This document shows, in pieces, positions 34,441 to 47,720 of a stretch of 64,000 nt of DNA. Numbering within the stretch: the stretch's first letter is position 1; each line of letters opens with the position of its first letter. The position numbers and the translations under genes were made by a program. This DNA is from Phyto melanocephala. Lineage: Eukaryota; Arthropoda; Insecta; Diptera; Rhinophoridae. Location: positions 72,134,465 to 72,198,464 of the forward strand of contig OW799236.1 in NCBI GenBank assembly GCA_941918925.1, in the 5' to 3' direction. The notes beneath the pieces are model-generated. The model was not told the origin of the DNA. It ran no database searches and saw only the letters and a program-made list of their open reading frames with translations.

Positions 34441-35773
34441 GAATTATCAAATCAAACACACTTGTCAAAAAGTTTGTAATAGATGTATGTGCACTTTTTG
34501 TTCACACTGTCACATTTTCTAAAAATAAATACAATTTCTGATATATCGAACGGTTAAATGTGATAGTCAGTCCTGGCATTAATTACTTATTCTGCGAAAG
34601 TTTCTAGAAATGTTTTTTAATTATTACTGCACAAGCTGCAAGTAGCTTTTAACAATGTAAAACATCTGTCATACATCTGTACAGTAGTGTTTCTTCTTTT
34701 GCGCAAAATGATCCTGCTATATATGACTATTCACGCAAAAGAGAGCTAAAATATGTTGATTTTTGTATTAAAGATGTGAGGTAAAACAAAGGCAGTGGTG
34801 TGTTTTTTATTATATCTAAGATTACTGACCGATCTTACTGATATATAATATATAGTTTCTAATGAACAATCGACTTTCTCTCTTTATAAATTTCTAAAAA
34901 TTTTATTCTTTACAAAATATTAAATGAACAGTGAAAAGTTACAACAACAATGACAAAATCCTTGCCATCACAGATGCAGGATAGAAAGGCACAAAAATAT
35001 TTCACAAAATTAAACAAAAAGGCCATAACGTGTGTTACATATACAAATTCATTGTCTGAAAAAAATCTTGATTGTTAACCGATTTGATTAATGTGAATTG
35101 TAGCTCCTTGGAAAAAATGACAATCTCTGGCTTTGTTTAATGATATTGTTTTGTAATTTTTTAAAATGTGTGAAAGAAACTCCTTTTTTACAACTTAAAA
35201 TATAAATCATGAAACTTTTTATAAATTACATGTTATTATTGGGACTCATTTTCATTAAAGCTTTAGTTTAATGCCTGGTAATTTAAAAAGAAGCTTCAAA
35301 ACAAAATACTCCTATTTGTTCACATAGAATTAGAATATTTTTGATACTGATTTGTATAAAAAAAATTATTAAAGAAAATAATTTTACTTTTCTTTATTAT
35401 TTTTATGGTTTCTAAATAAAAAATATTTTGTTCGGCTATTATTTAAGTACCAATACATTGAAAACAAGAACAAAACTAGTATTGAAGTAATGGTGTTTGT
35501 TGTTACCGTGTGAGTCATACTTTAATTCATAGACCACAGTCGTAGGAAGCCTGTAAGTTTCAATTCTCTTTTATATATAAAAGTCGTAACAATTAACATA
35601 ATTTTCATTTAATTAAAGAAACTAGTAAAAAAAAGTAGTTTTGTTTTAGGCAAGTTATTAGAGAAGGTTACGTACGATACGTGTGATGTAGAATGCAGGG
35701 ATGCCCCACGAAAATTATTTTTCTACCAATTTTTTTTTTTTTCAAAAAGGGAACATAACTTACTACCATTATA
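34441..35773. other. AT-rich DNA, nothing recognised
   Basis: About 1.3 kb with no supported feature. Confidence 0.4.
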
Positions 35774-36698
35774 TCGGCTGTCCCAACTAGAACGCAATTT
35801 TTAAATTTGGCGCCATTCGAAGTGTCATTGTTTGACATTTGAACAATTGTTATTGTTTGCTAGTAGAAGGTACGAGGTTAGTAAAAATGGAGCGCTACAC
35901 GAATGAACAACGCATTCTCATTGTGAAATTGTTTTACCAAAATGGTGAAAGTTTTGCGGCTATCGTTCGAAAATTGCGATCAATTTGGGGTCATATTTCC
36001 ATCTTGATGGCTTCGTCAATAGGCAGAATTGTCGCATTTGGGGTGAGGAAAATCCTCGAGCGATTCACGAGAAGCAAATGCATCCTCAACGTGTCACTAT
36101 GTGGTGTGGTTTTTGGGCTGGAGGAATCATTGGACCTTTTTTTATGAAAATAAGGCAGGTCAAGCGCAAACAATCAATGGTGTTCGGTATTGTGAAATGA
36201 TAACCAGTTTTTTCTTGTCTAGAATTGAAGAAATGAATGTGGAGGGCATGTGATTTCAACAAGATGGCGCCACATGTCATGCAGCCAGAGAAACAATTCA
36301 ATTGCTGCATCAGTCATTTCCCGGTCGTGTTATTTCGCATTTTGGAGACCAGAATTGGCCGCCTAGATCGTGTGATTTAACACCTTTAGAATTTTTTCTT
36401 TGGGGTTTTTGAAGTCGATGGTTTACGCGAATAAGCCGACGACGACTCAAGCCTTAAAAGAGGAAATTGGACGCTGCATTAATGAAATACCGCAGCATTT
36501 ATGCAAAAAGGTCATTAAAAATTTCATTAAAAGATCGCGTGTGTGCCAGCAAAGCCGCGGCGACCATCTGCACGATATATTGTTCCATACATAACCTCAT
36601 TCTGTCTACTTTACGATATAATAAAGTTTCACGATTTTTTTTTAAATATCTGTGTTTTATTTAAAATTTAAAAATTGCGTTCTAGTTGGGACACCCGA
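35774..36698 (+). mobile_element. mariner (rosa-type, DD41D-like) element with TIRs and TA duplication
   Basis: A 925-bp element flanked by TA (35772-35773 and 36699-36700). The 35-bp terminal inverted repeats start TCGGCTGTCCCAACTAGAAC on the left and TCGGGTGTCCCAACTAGAAC on the right, with a single mismatch over the full length. It contains a transposase reading frame with an internal deletion. The near-identical ends point to a young insertion or one kept mobile by transposase made elsewhere. Confidence 0.88.
35887..36594 (+). pseudogene. broken mariner transposase
   Basis: ATG at 35887 opens MERYTNEQRILIVKLFYQNG (N-terminal helix-turn-helix), which runs for about 30 codons. Near 35980-35990 an internal deletion removes the rest of the DNA-binding region and the first catalytic Asp, and shifts frame. 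FHLDGFVNRQNCRIWGEENP then follows (35990-36050), with VTMWCGFWAGGIIGPFF. A stop lies just before FQQDGATCHAARE (second catalytic Asp, codon 36263-36265). WPPRSCDLTPLEFFLWGF holds the third position, but as Glu (36389-36391) where this group has Asp; 41 residues separate the two. A one-base shift follows in the T run near 36409, and the tail VCQQSRGDHLHDILFHT ends at 36594. It cannot make active transposase. Confidence 0.85.
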
Positions 36699-38775
36699 TA
36701 CAATTGATTTAAAAAAAAACACCTTTTGAATAGATATATCCTGCAGATAAGACAACCTAATTAAATTGTTTCAGTTTTCTAGGAGTTATAAACAATGAAG
36801 ATTGCTATTAGCATATGGGCAAATTATACGTGTTTAAAAAAATTAATTAAGTGATATATCGTCGTTCGTAAATTATTGTGTTCTATGTGACATATAAAAT
36901 CTATACATATAGAACAAAATAATGTACAAACGATGATATGTTGGTACAAATTATTTGTGTAAATATATTGTAATGTAATGTAAATGTAAATGGTGCAAGA
37001 AATAAAAGTGAGAGTTAAAATTTAAACTCCATTTTAAAAGATGTTTTGTTGTTGCTTTTTCTTGTCTGTTAAAAATTGTGTGTTTACAGTTCACTTCGAA
37101 AATTAAGGTTTTTTTTCCTGATCTGATGATTTTAAGGAACAACTTTGTGAGGACCATAAATTATAATTAAAACAATTTAAATAAAAAGTAAAAAAAAATA
37201 ACATTAATTAAAACTTTTTAAAAGAAAATTCTTACAAATTTATTTTCGATGCATTAAATTAATAAAATATATTTGAGTGATCTAATAATGGACTATTATA
37301 TACGTAATTTTGATTATGTAAACCAACAAAAATCAAATTTCTATGACGAAGCCAACAATCTACTTGGTACACAAAATAAAAGTTTTTCTAACAGATCTGG
37401 ACAATCAATAATACCATTCAATGTGTCATAAATAAACAGAATTGATTTAATCTGACGTTTATTCCCAAAAGTGGTTTTTCGTATTAATTTGTATTTTATT
37501 ACGGCCGCTTGCAAAAAACAATTTCTAACGAAGATTTTAAATATATATTAGTTACTTGACGTGCTAACGCTAACATGTCTTTATTAAAAAAAAACTTATT
37601 CGAAAACATTATTTAAACTCACATTAAGTTTAACAAGTGCATGCTTTTTATATTTATTTTTTTTTCTTTTTTGTTGTTAACGATACAAAACAACGGATTT
37701 ATATTCATACTTTTTTATTTGTTTGATTTTATTACATCTTTTAAAAAACACAACTCACAAAAACTCAATTAATTTCACATTTTTTTATTAACTTATTTAT
37801 TATTTTACATTATTTTCTAATTAAAATTAATATTTTCACTTCTAGAACAACATACTCACTAGGATGATCGATTATTGAACTTTTTTAAGAAACACGTTTT
37901 CAAATAGAAATAGAAAATAGAATAGAATAGAAAAAACCGTTTAACCGGTTCGAATATATAATTCTTTTAAGAAAAAATTTAAAAATATTGTAAGAAGATT
38001 GTAATAAATATTATACCTTAATACGAAATTTTTACAGTTTATATACGTTTGGCTGCACAATTACGTAGTAACTGACATGAATGCAGTGGACTTATTTGGT
38101 TTTAATTAGTTGAATTAAAAGATAAAAGGTACTCTTTACAAGTAAAATAAATAAATGCAATAAATTAACACATATATAAATAAGACTTTTTATAAGGCTG
38201 TTATAAACTCTGTATGTCCTTCTGTATATTTTTTAAATGTTAGATAGATCTTTTAAACTAATATACACTAACGTATTTTGTTTGAAATGATTTCTGTTAT
38301 TTAAAATACATTTTAAAGGCTAGAGAGAAAATCTTTACAATTTTATTTCAAAAATTCTTTCTTATACCCCTGACAGACATACAATATAGGCATTAACTAG
38401 TTTGTTCGATGGTTTAATTGAAATTTAAGTTGACAGACACTCAATGCAATTAATTAAAATCAGGATCTGGAAGGAGAGATTATTGGTTTTTCTCTATTGT
38501 AACTACTCTTTTTACCTAAAAGTGATCGATCAGCCAAGTTTATTCTTCAATTACCTTTAACTTTTAACGTTAGGTTGATATTCTATAAAAAAATAATGTT
38601 TAAACTTAATTATTTTTCTTATTTTTGTTTTGTTTTTTAAACAACAAATAAATTTCATACAATATTATGGAAAAATATATATTAGTTTTTATTTCTGATT
38701 TTTGGAAGCTTTTCGCTTACTAAATATACTATGGTACGATTGGTTACAAAGATATATGAAAATAAACTTGAAAAA
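36699..38775. other. AT-rich DNA, nothing recognised
   Basis: About 2 kb. A palindrome-like ACCGTTTAACCGGTTCG at 37937-37953 resembles the CCGG-rich patch at 38.78-38.9 kb. Confidence 0.35.
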
Positions 38776-38779
38776 ATAA

Positions 38780-38905
38780 AAACACCGGCTTTTTCGGATA
38801 AAAAAACCGGTGTATTTGATATCCAAAAAATCAAGATTTAGAAAAAACCACCAGCTGAAAGAGGAAAAAAACCGGGTTTTCCACCGGTTGTTAAACCGAG
38901 TCGCT
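38780..38905. repeat. CCGG-rich palindromic patch
   Basis: ACACCGG at 38782-38788 is inverted as CCGGTGT at 38807-38813. AAACCGGGTTTTCCACCGGT and TTAAACCGAG follow at 38869-38899. The clustering of ACCGG motifs in otherwise AT-only DNA suggests a short repeat or binding-site cluster of unknown nature. Confidence 0.3.
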
Positions 38906-41900
38906 CACCCTAATACTAACACTACTTGTTGTTTCTGTTAATGTTTTTCACAACATTTGACTGCGTAAAACAGAAAGAAAAATAAGGTCTAACCTTATTG
39001 TTAAAATAGTAATTTAAAGATAATAAAGTTTGAGCTTTTTGAGTTCTTGCATAAAACATTAAGAATTTTTGTAATTTTAATATTACATTTTCAAGTTTTT
39101 ATTTCTATTATATTTTATATTATTTTTTTTAAATTTTTATGCTATAAGTTCAATGCGATAATGACAGAATATCAAGGAAAAGTTAGTCATCTGATACTAG
39201 CTGAGTGGAATACATTTTCGAAACCAGCTACGGTTTCGTCATCAGCACTCTTTTGATTAGAACTACAAATGTTGTGTGTAAAGATCAACTATTGTATTGT
39301 ATCATTGTATCAGTATTGTATTGAAAATTAAAACATGGAATTATTTGTCCTAATTGATTTCATGTTATTTCATATAAATATCATTGAGTTAAGTAGTACG
39401 AAATTTACCAACAACTGATTTTCCTGCATTCTTTTTTGCACGTCTTTAGCACAAGTTTTTTTTTAATGTTTGCCTTTAGCTTAAGGTGTCGCTAAAGAAA
39501 TTTTTGCAATTATGCAGTTGCATCATATGTCACATGTTTTAAACAAGATGGTATTAGTTTAACAATGTTCATTTTACACCAAGACAAATGTTTTTTTGCT
39601 TAAGAATGGTTTATAAAGCTGTACTAAGTTTTGTTTTGCATACGGCCATCGCTTCTTTATCTGGATTGAATGTATTCAGTTCTAGAATGTTAACATATAC
39701 TTACAAAAAGAGTGTAGTTCGTTGTAAAATGCACGCTTTTACCAACACAATTTAATATTAGTGTGGTAAACTAAACGAGAATTATGAAAAGTTATGTATT
39801 TGAATGGCTTCTAGCAAATTTTCCAAGAAGTAATTATATTGTGTGTGTATCTAAGAAAATGTCTGAAAATAAGAATTTACGTATCAAATTTAAAATCAAG
39901 TCATTACTACAATACTTCTTAGTTAGACATACGATGTATAATAGTCATTGAAAAGTATGTTGTTTATTAGGAGCAAGTCCTTTCCTAGTTTTTGCTGGGT
40001 AGTACTTATACTTAAGTCCATCACTGTGTTTTCTTTGTTTTCCTTATATTCTCTAAAATAGTTTTTATAGATCCAAACAAAAAAAGAACTGAATTGTTTT
40101 TAAATTGAAAAATTTTGTGAAAAGTCTTCATTCAAACAAAACATTATTTAATTCATTAAATCTTAATATTTATTTATAATTTATCTTTGTAACAATTACT
40201 AAAGCTTTGGTTTCTATATTCGATTTTAAATTATTTATATTTAAAAGGTACAAAAATACTAAATTTTCCTAAGGTGCAAAATCCTTTATTCACCTATTGT
40301 ATTAAAGTGTTGTTGGTGTTTTTGAAAAGGAAACAGCATGTTGCTTTTGTTATTCTCGTCTGACTTCCGAAATTAGTTTGGTTAGGAAAACACAAAAAAA
40401 TAACAAAAAAAAAAAGCCAAACCCCCACAAACAAAGTTAAGATCTTATCATATATTTGTCAATATTTCTCTTTTTTTAAACCTTTTTTTTATCTACTTAC
40501 TTTGAATTGCTTAATATAGAGACCTACCGGGATCTCTTAGCAGCACCATAATGTGTTGTTGTTGTTCTTGTTATTGTTGGTCTTGGTGTGGCTTTAAATG
40601 CTACTGTATTCTTTAATAGTATTTTGGTAGGATACTTCGACGGAATGTGCGTTTGTTATGTGGCTTTAAGAAAGTTTTTGTCGTCGTTGAAGTCATAATC
40701 ATGACATTTAATATTTTTCTTATACTTTTTCGTATTTTCTTTTCTAAGTTTAAAACCGTTATAAGTGTCAACTGTCAAGCGGTGCTTAATTATTATTTAT
40801 GGGGGCACGCACATGCATGCTATTATTTGTTTATAATTCTGTCTGTGAGTGTGTGCGTTTGGAAAATTATGAGGACTGTTCTCGGTAACTGTTATTGTTG
40901 CTCATATTTGTAACGTTTTTTTTTTTTTTTTTTTGTTAAACTTACTAAATTTTCGCATTATGTTGTCATATTAAATACATACACACACACATCTAAATTT
41001 GTTTATTACCACTTTTATAATAATTACTGGCACACATACACGCTTACACGTTTCACTAAATCTTAAATGGTAAGAAAATTGTAGTCGATACAGTCCGACC
41101 AAATTTTAGCCTACATTAGCCAAATTACATAAATGTTTCTAATATTGTTAAGCCTACCCATGCCTTGGTGGGAAGCTATCTTAATGGGGGACGTTACAAT
41201 TTCAGCACTGTAGGTTACATAAGTATAATTATCATGCGTGCCTTTATGACTTTATGTACACAAACCTTACTAGCGATTGAGCAAACAGCAGAAGTTTATT
41301 TAAATGCGTTCATGACGCCAAAAAAAAAATATTAACAACTCGAATTAGTTAGAAATAAATATGTTACACTTACCATTTAATAATTTTAATTATACACTAA
41401 ATTATTTATAAACACCGACACAATCTACGCTTTTCTGTTGATGTTATTCAGGCAAAAGCCAGAAGTATTTTTTAATGGCACACAAGTACTGACTGGCACG
41501 TTCAACAACCAAAAAGTTGTTTAAAAGTTTTTTATATTTTCATTTTATTTATAAGTAAAATTTTACGTTTTACTTAGGAGAAGGAGAAAAAAGTTTCATA
41601 TTTTTACGCAAGAAAAATTTAAATTATTGACAAACAATTAAAGCAAATGGGGAATTTTATATTTAAGGTGAGTGCAAGTAGGAGATTAGGGCTTTAAGAA
41701 TTTTTCAAGCAGATAATTTAGCAAAAGTTTCATAAGAAAATGGTTTTTTATCAAAAATGTTCTAGTTACAGAAATGTATCGCATGTTTATTTTTAGGAAA
41801 AATATATTTCTTTTTAATACATTATATATGTAGAATGAGACTGTGGTATATTTTCTATTTAAGTTTTAATTTATAGAGTAGTGTTACTCTACATTCTACA

Positions 41901-42846
41901 TTTTGCTTCCAAAAACCTTAAAGACTATTTTTAGGTTATTTAAAATAGTGAATATGAAACTGCACAGTCAGCTACCAAGGATGCATTCAATGCCGTTGTG
42001 TAAATATTGTATCCCAAACCATACTGTAGGAAAGGCCTGACCAGGGAAGTAATAATTAAGTTTAGTATCTAATAAAGTTCCAAGGTCGGAGACGATTTTC
42101 AGTTAGTCTAAAGTATGACCGTTTAAGACATAATTCACGCTAATATTTCATCGACGAAAGAAATACATGTACGTGCAGTTTTCCGGATTCGATTCCATTA
42201 GGTTAAGACTACAGAATGATTTACTCAATTCAATTGTGAATAAAATACAAATTTCAACAATAAACAGAATTATTTAAGCTATATGGGCGGGTCAATTAAA
42301 AGTTTAAACCTAAAAATGTAAAAACACAAAAAGATTATTTTTTTTTGTAGAGTACAATTGTTCCGGTTAGAATTGATATATTTTTTCATTCATATGGCAA
42401 ATTAAATTTTCAATCGACATTATATGGTGCATGAATTGTTCAAATCTTGAGATTGATGACGACTTGATGTTGATGCATTATCACGCTCACCCTCAGCCAC
42501 AGCTTCGATGCTTTTTGGTGTGCACTGTATGAGCACGCTCAAGTCTTAGCGCAACAACAATGAAAACAGTTTCATAAATTTTATAAATTATATAAATACA
42601 TTTTTATAAATTTGCTTATACCGGGCACTGTTGGTCTTTCTCAGTGGCCAAATTTTGTACGACATTTTCGTGCAAATTCCGACCATGTGTCTTTGTTTTA
42701 GAATTAAATATCTGATAAATCCCAACGTTGCTCAAGCGTAGGGGAAGATAATATACTGAATTTTGTGACAGAATATAAATAACTTCTAGTTCGAATTTAA
42801 CCCATAGATGGCCCACCGTATGCCAACATCATTTTTAAATCTACCC
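38906..42846. other. AT-rich DNA, nothing recognised
   Basis: About 3.9 kb. Simple runs lie at 40917-40934 (T) and 40978-40991 (CA). Short open frames (for example 40647-40913) begin without ATG or lack any domain. Confidence 0.35.
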
Positions 42847-42902
42847 TCTACTTAGTTGCAAAAATATCGTACAATCTACTTAGTTGCAAAAATATCGTAC
42901 AA
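42847..42902. repeat. 28-bp tandem duplication
   Basis: TCTACTTAGTTGCAAAAATA plus TCGTACAA is present twice head to tail with no difference (42847-42874 and 42875-42902). Confidence 0.85.
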
Positions 42903-44481
42903 ATTTTGTCAATAAAACTGTTTTTCTATGCAATATTTCATATATTCTGTTTTTAAAAAGTTAATATAAAATTAATATATATAATGCCATAGAGTTTAAT
43001 ATAGTCCCACTTAAACTAATCCTTTATCAGTAAAATCGCTTTTCAAGCTTTAATTTTATTTGAAATTAAGTGACGTACGTTATGAAGACACAAATTGTAA
43101 AATGCATTTAATCTTAATTAAAGTTTACAAATTCAATTAAAGTTTTTTGGTAGTTTTAAAAAGTGTTTGTTTTTTAATCCTAGAAAAGTCTCTCTGTATT
43201 ATGAGTTAAAAATAAATTCTTAAAAAAGTTCGCTTGTAGTAACGTAAGCTTTTCAAATAACTTTAAATACTACTTTTGAATTAAAAAAAATATTTTCTAA
43301 ATATTTTTCAAATAATTTTTAAATAGTTTGAATTAAAAACTAAACTTTTTCTTTTTTTATTTTTATTTATTTCAACAATTCAAATAATTTTTATCAATAT
43401 TTATTTATTCGTTTGTATAAAAATACTATAATGAAAACTTTTCCAAAAATATTTCCCAAATGTGTGTTTGCTATTGATTTCCAAATAAATATTTCCGAAG
43501 AAATATGCATTTCATTAAAATTTTCTTCTTCTTTTTTTTCCTTTAAAGTTGGTTCAATTGTAAACAGTGTGATTGTAAACGTTTGTAAATGATTGAATAG
43601 AAAAAAATTTCAAAGTAAATTGTTGGAGTGGGAAAGTAGAATGGTAGTAAGAGATCAAAACTTTTGCTAGTCGAAGACCAAACATCATTTATAATCATAG
43701 AAAAATGTAAAAGTTTAAAATATTTTACGGTTTCTTTCTTTTTTTTATTTATTTTTTTTTTGCTTCATTTTCGTTCTTTATAAAAAACCTTTTGCATAAT
43801 TTAATATTTGCTGTTGTTTATTAATCTTTAACTGAAATTAATGAAATGTTCAGCATGGTTGGAAATGTAGAAATTGTTTTTTTTTTGTAAAAAAAAAAAT
43901 GAACTTAGAAAGACGTAGAAATATTGTATTTGGGTCTGTGGTTGGAAAGTGGGTGGCAAAGCTGTTAACACTCGTAAAAGTTAATTTGTGTTTCCTTAAA
44001 AATTATTTAAGTTTTAACTAGTTCTTAGCAAGTAATAATTTAAATAAGTTTCAGCAGATACTCAGTTGGATGTTGATTTGTAGATGAAATTAAATGCGTT
44101 AAAACTTTTTGCTGAAAATAAATGTATAGAATTTAGTTTTTAGTAAAGTATATTTATAGTTCCACTATGTTTTCTCCTTAACGTTCAAAATGGCATATTA
44201 TCTTGCAATAGAAATATTCTAAATACTAATCCAGGTATTAAAGTCCCTCCACAACAATTTTTTTTCAGACTCCTCTAGCTGTTTTGGAGACAATCGAGAT
44301 CAGAATAGCAGACAGAAAGACAGACAGACAGACAAATATTCTACAAGAGATCAATAGTTAACTTTATACAACGCCCACAAAATTTTTTTATATTTTTTAT
44401 ATATCCAAAAGTTAAACTGTAGTTAAAAGCGAAAAACAATATAAGTGTCAAATTAAATTACCAGTGGGTGCCCCTGTAGAC

Positions 44482-44482
<1 letters not shown>
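42903..44482. other. AT-rich DNA with a possible DINE-like scrap
   Basis: Mostly featureless. AGACAGAAAGACAGACAGAC at 44312-44331 could be the reversed GTCTGTC run of a DINE-like repeat; the rest of that family is not visible around it. Confidence 0.3.
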
Positions 44483-45983
<1,501 letters not shown>

Positions 45984-46148
45984 TTTGCTTGTCTGCCTGT
46001 CTGGGTGTTACCGCTTCGTTTTCCGCCAGAGACTCTGGTCTGTTTCACTAAAACGGGCAAATGGCCTTCGTCATTATGCTCGTTTAATTAAATTTGAATA
46101 TAATTTGTAATTATATTGTAATAAAAAGAAATAAATAAATAAATAATT
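45984..46148 (+). mobile_element. probable 3' end of a non-LTR retrotransposon
   Basis: Directly after the array comes a GC-richer segment. One plus-strand frame reads LPVWVLPLRFPPETLVCFTK then TGKWPSSLCSFN and a stop near 46088; the last part resembles the C-termini of non-LTR ORF2 proteins (compare YLLRYLRATGWI at 33.3 kb). A short AT-rich leader and a tail of AAATAAATAAATAAATAATT follow. Only the last 50 or so codons would be present. Confidence 0.35.
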
Positions 46149-47199
46149 ACTAGTAAAAGCATAAAACTAAAAGAAAATTTTTTTTTTAAAACTAAAAATT
46201 ATTTACACATTTAGTGATAACTACCGGACAAAATTTTGTTGTTAGTGCTCATACATAAATATTATGAATATTAGTGCAGTCGCAGTAGCCCTCAAAAGTG
46301 GACTTTACAGTTCGGTTTGGTTTGTAGTTAGCCATTATTCGTATGCCATAGGAAATTTAGATCAGTTATAGTTGCAGAAGAACCGGCCGTGCATAGGGAG
46401 CTTTTAACCCGACAATGACCTACTGATCTGTGAGACCGAGTGTGTACAAAAATTCGAATAACCTTATTCTTCGTTTTTGTATTTGGCTGTAGTTCCGAGC
46501 AGCTGCCGTATTATACATCCTACCACCATTAGTTAACGTCTAAACACACAACGTGTGCTTAGTGGGCACATGTTGTGTGAATTTTTATCTATCCCGTGTG
46601 TAAGACCGTGTGTCATTTTGAAAGCAAAACAATTATAAAGAATTATTTCGAAGAATAAATTGCTTTTATTTTCTAAAAATTCGGAATGTCAAAGAAATAA
46701 AAAAAAATATTTTCCTATAGAAATATGATTTTTTTTATTTTTTTTTTCTAATTTAAAATAAAGTTATTTGTTAAACATTGTTATTTAAAAAAAAAAACCT
46801 CTTTAAAAATTATTTTGTGAATTTAAATATTAAAACAAGAGAGCGGCAAGTTATTGAATAATTTTGTTTTGTTGTCAAGAAAAAAAACTTTTTGTAAGAC
46901 CTTTCCAAAAATCATCAGTTAAATACCTTTGTGCATGAGACTGGCGTCACAAGGTCAAATTTGCGTCACCATTGGCGGGTTAAAAACTATTTTTAGGTTT
47001 GCACAGCAAATTTATTGTTTTTTTTACTAATTTAATAGTTTTGTATCTCTAAAACCCTTCATGTTAAAATAAGAGAGGGTGTTGTTGAAGAACCAACAAA
47101 AGGGAAAATTTATTCGAGTGCACTAAGTGAAGAGAAATCATACTGTTAAGCGTTGTTATTAACAAAATCATCCATGATAAACACTTTTAACCTTAAAAT
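46149..47199. other. mixed DNA, nothing recognised
   Basis: 46260-46620 is less AT-rich than its surroundings but has no long open frame and matches no family I know. The rest is AT-rich. Confidence 0.35.
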
Positions 47200-47720
47200 T
47201 TGAACTTGGTCCACACACCCTCTGGGGAATTCAGAAGTGAATTACATCAGAGCAGATTGTGAATGGAGATCTCCTTTAAATCTTGTGTTTGTAGACTTTA
47301 AAAAAAATTTGTTAAACCTGCTCAAGCAGGTACATGGAAGGCAATGGAATATAAAGGAACCCCGCAGAAGTAAACACCGCTAATTGAAGGTTTTTAGGAA
47401 CTCTACATCAATTCCTGCTATCTAAAATTGTTCTCGATGTTGTGATGAAAAGTGTAAAGGAATCCAGTGGGAGCTAACAAAATGTTGTGCGACTAAGACT
47501 GATGCACACGTTTAAAAATATGAGTCCAGAACTCTGCTTACTATAAGAAGCGATGGCAGTACCAGGTTAAAAAAAACCTCACAAAGATAAAATCAATGCG
47601 CATCAGTAGCTGCTGTCTCAGCAGGATTATGGAGAGTAAGGAAGGCTCGAGTGTTTTATTACTCTAAATCGATTCCTAAATATCAAAAATCAAAAAATTT
47701 AACTAAAACGTTAAGTATTC
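47200..47720 (+). pseudogene. degenerate non-LTR reverse transcriptase relic
   Basis: LVFVDFKKNLLNLL (about 47284-47325) corresponds to RT motif A (usually FVDFKKAFDSV), with the second Asp lost. GTWKAMEYKGTPQK (47332-47375) corresponds to the following ALWKAMEYYGIPQK-type sequence. A more decayed tail up to about 47720 is consistent with the C-terminal part. It resembles RTE/CR1-type elements, but the clade is uncertain. Many frameshifts. Confidence 0.45.
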
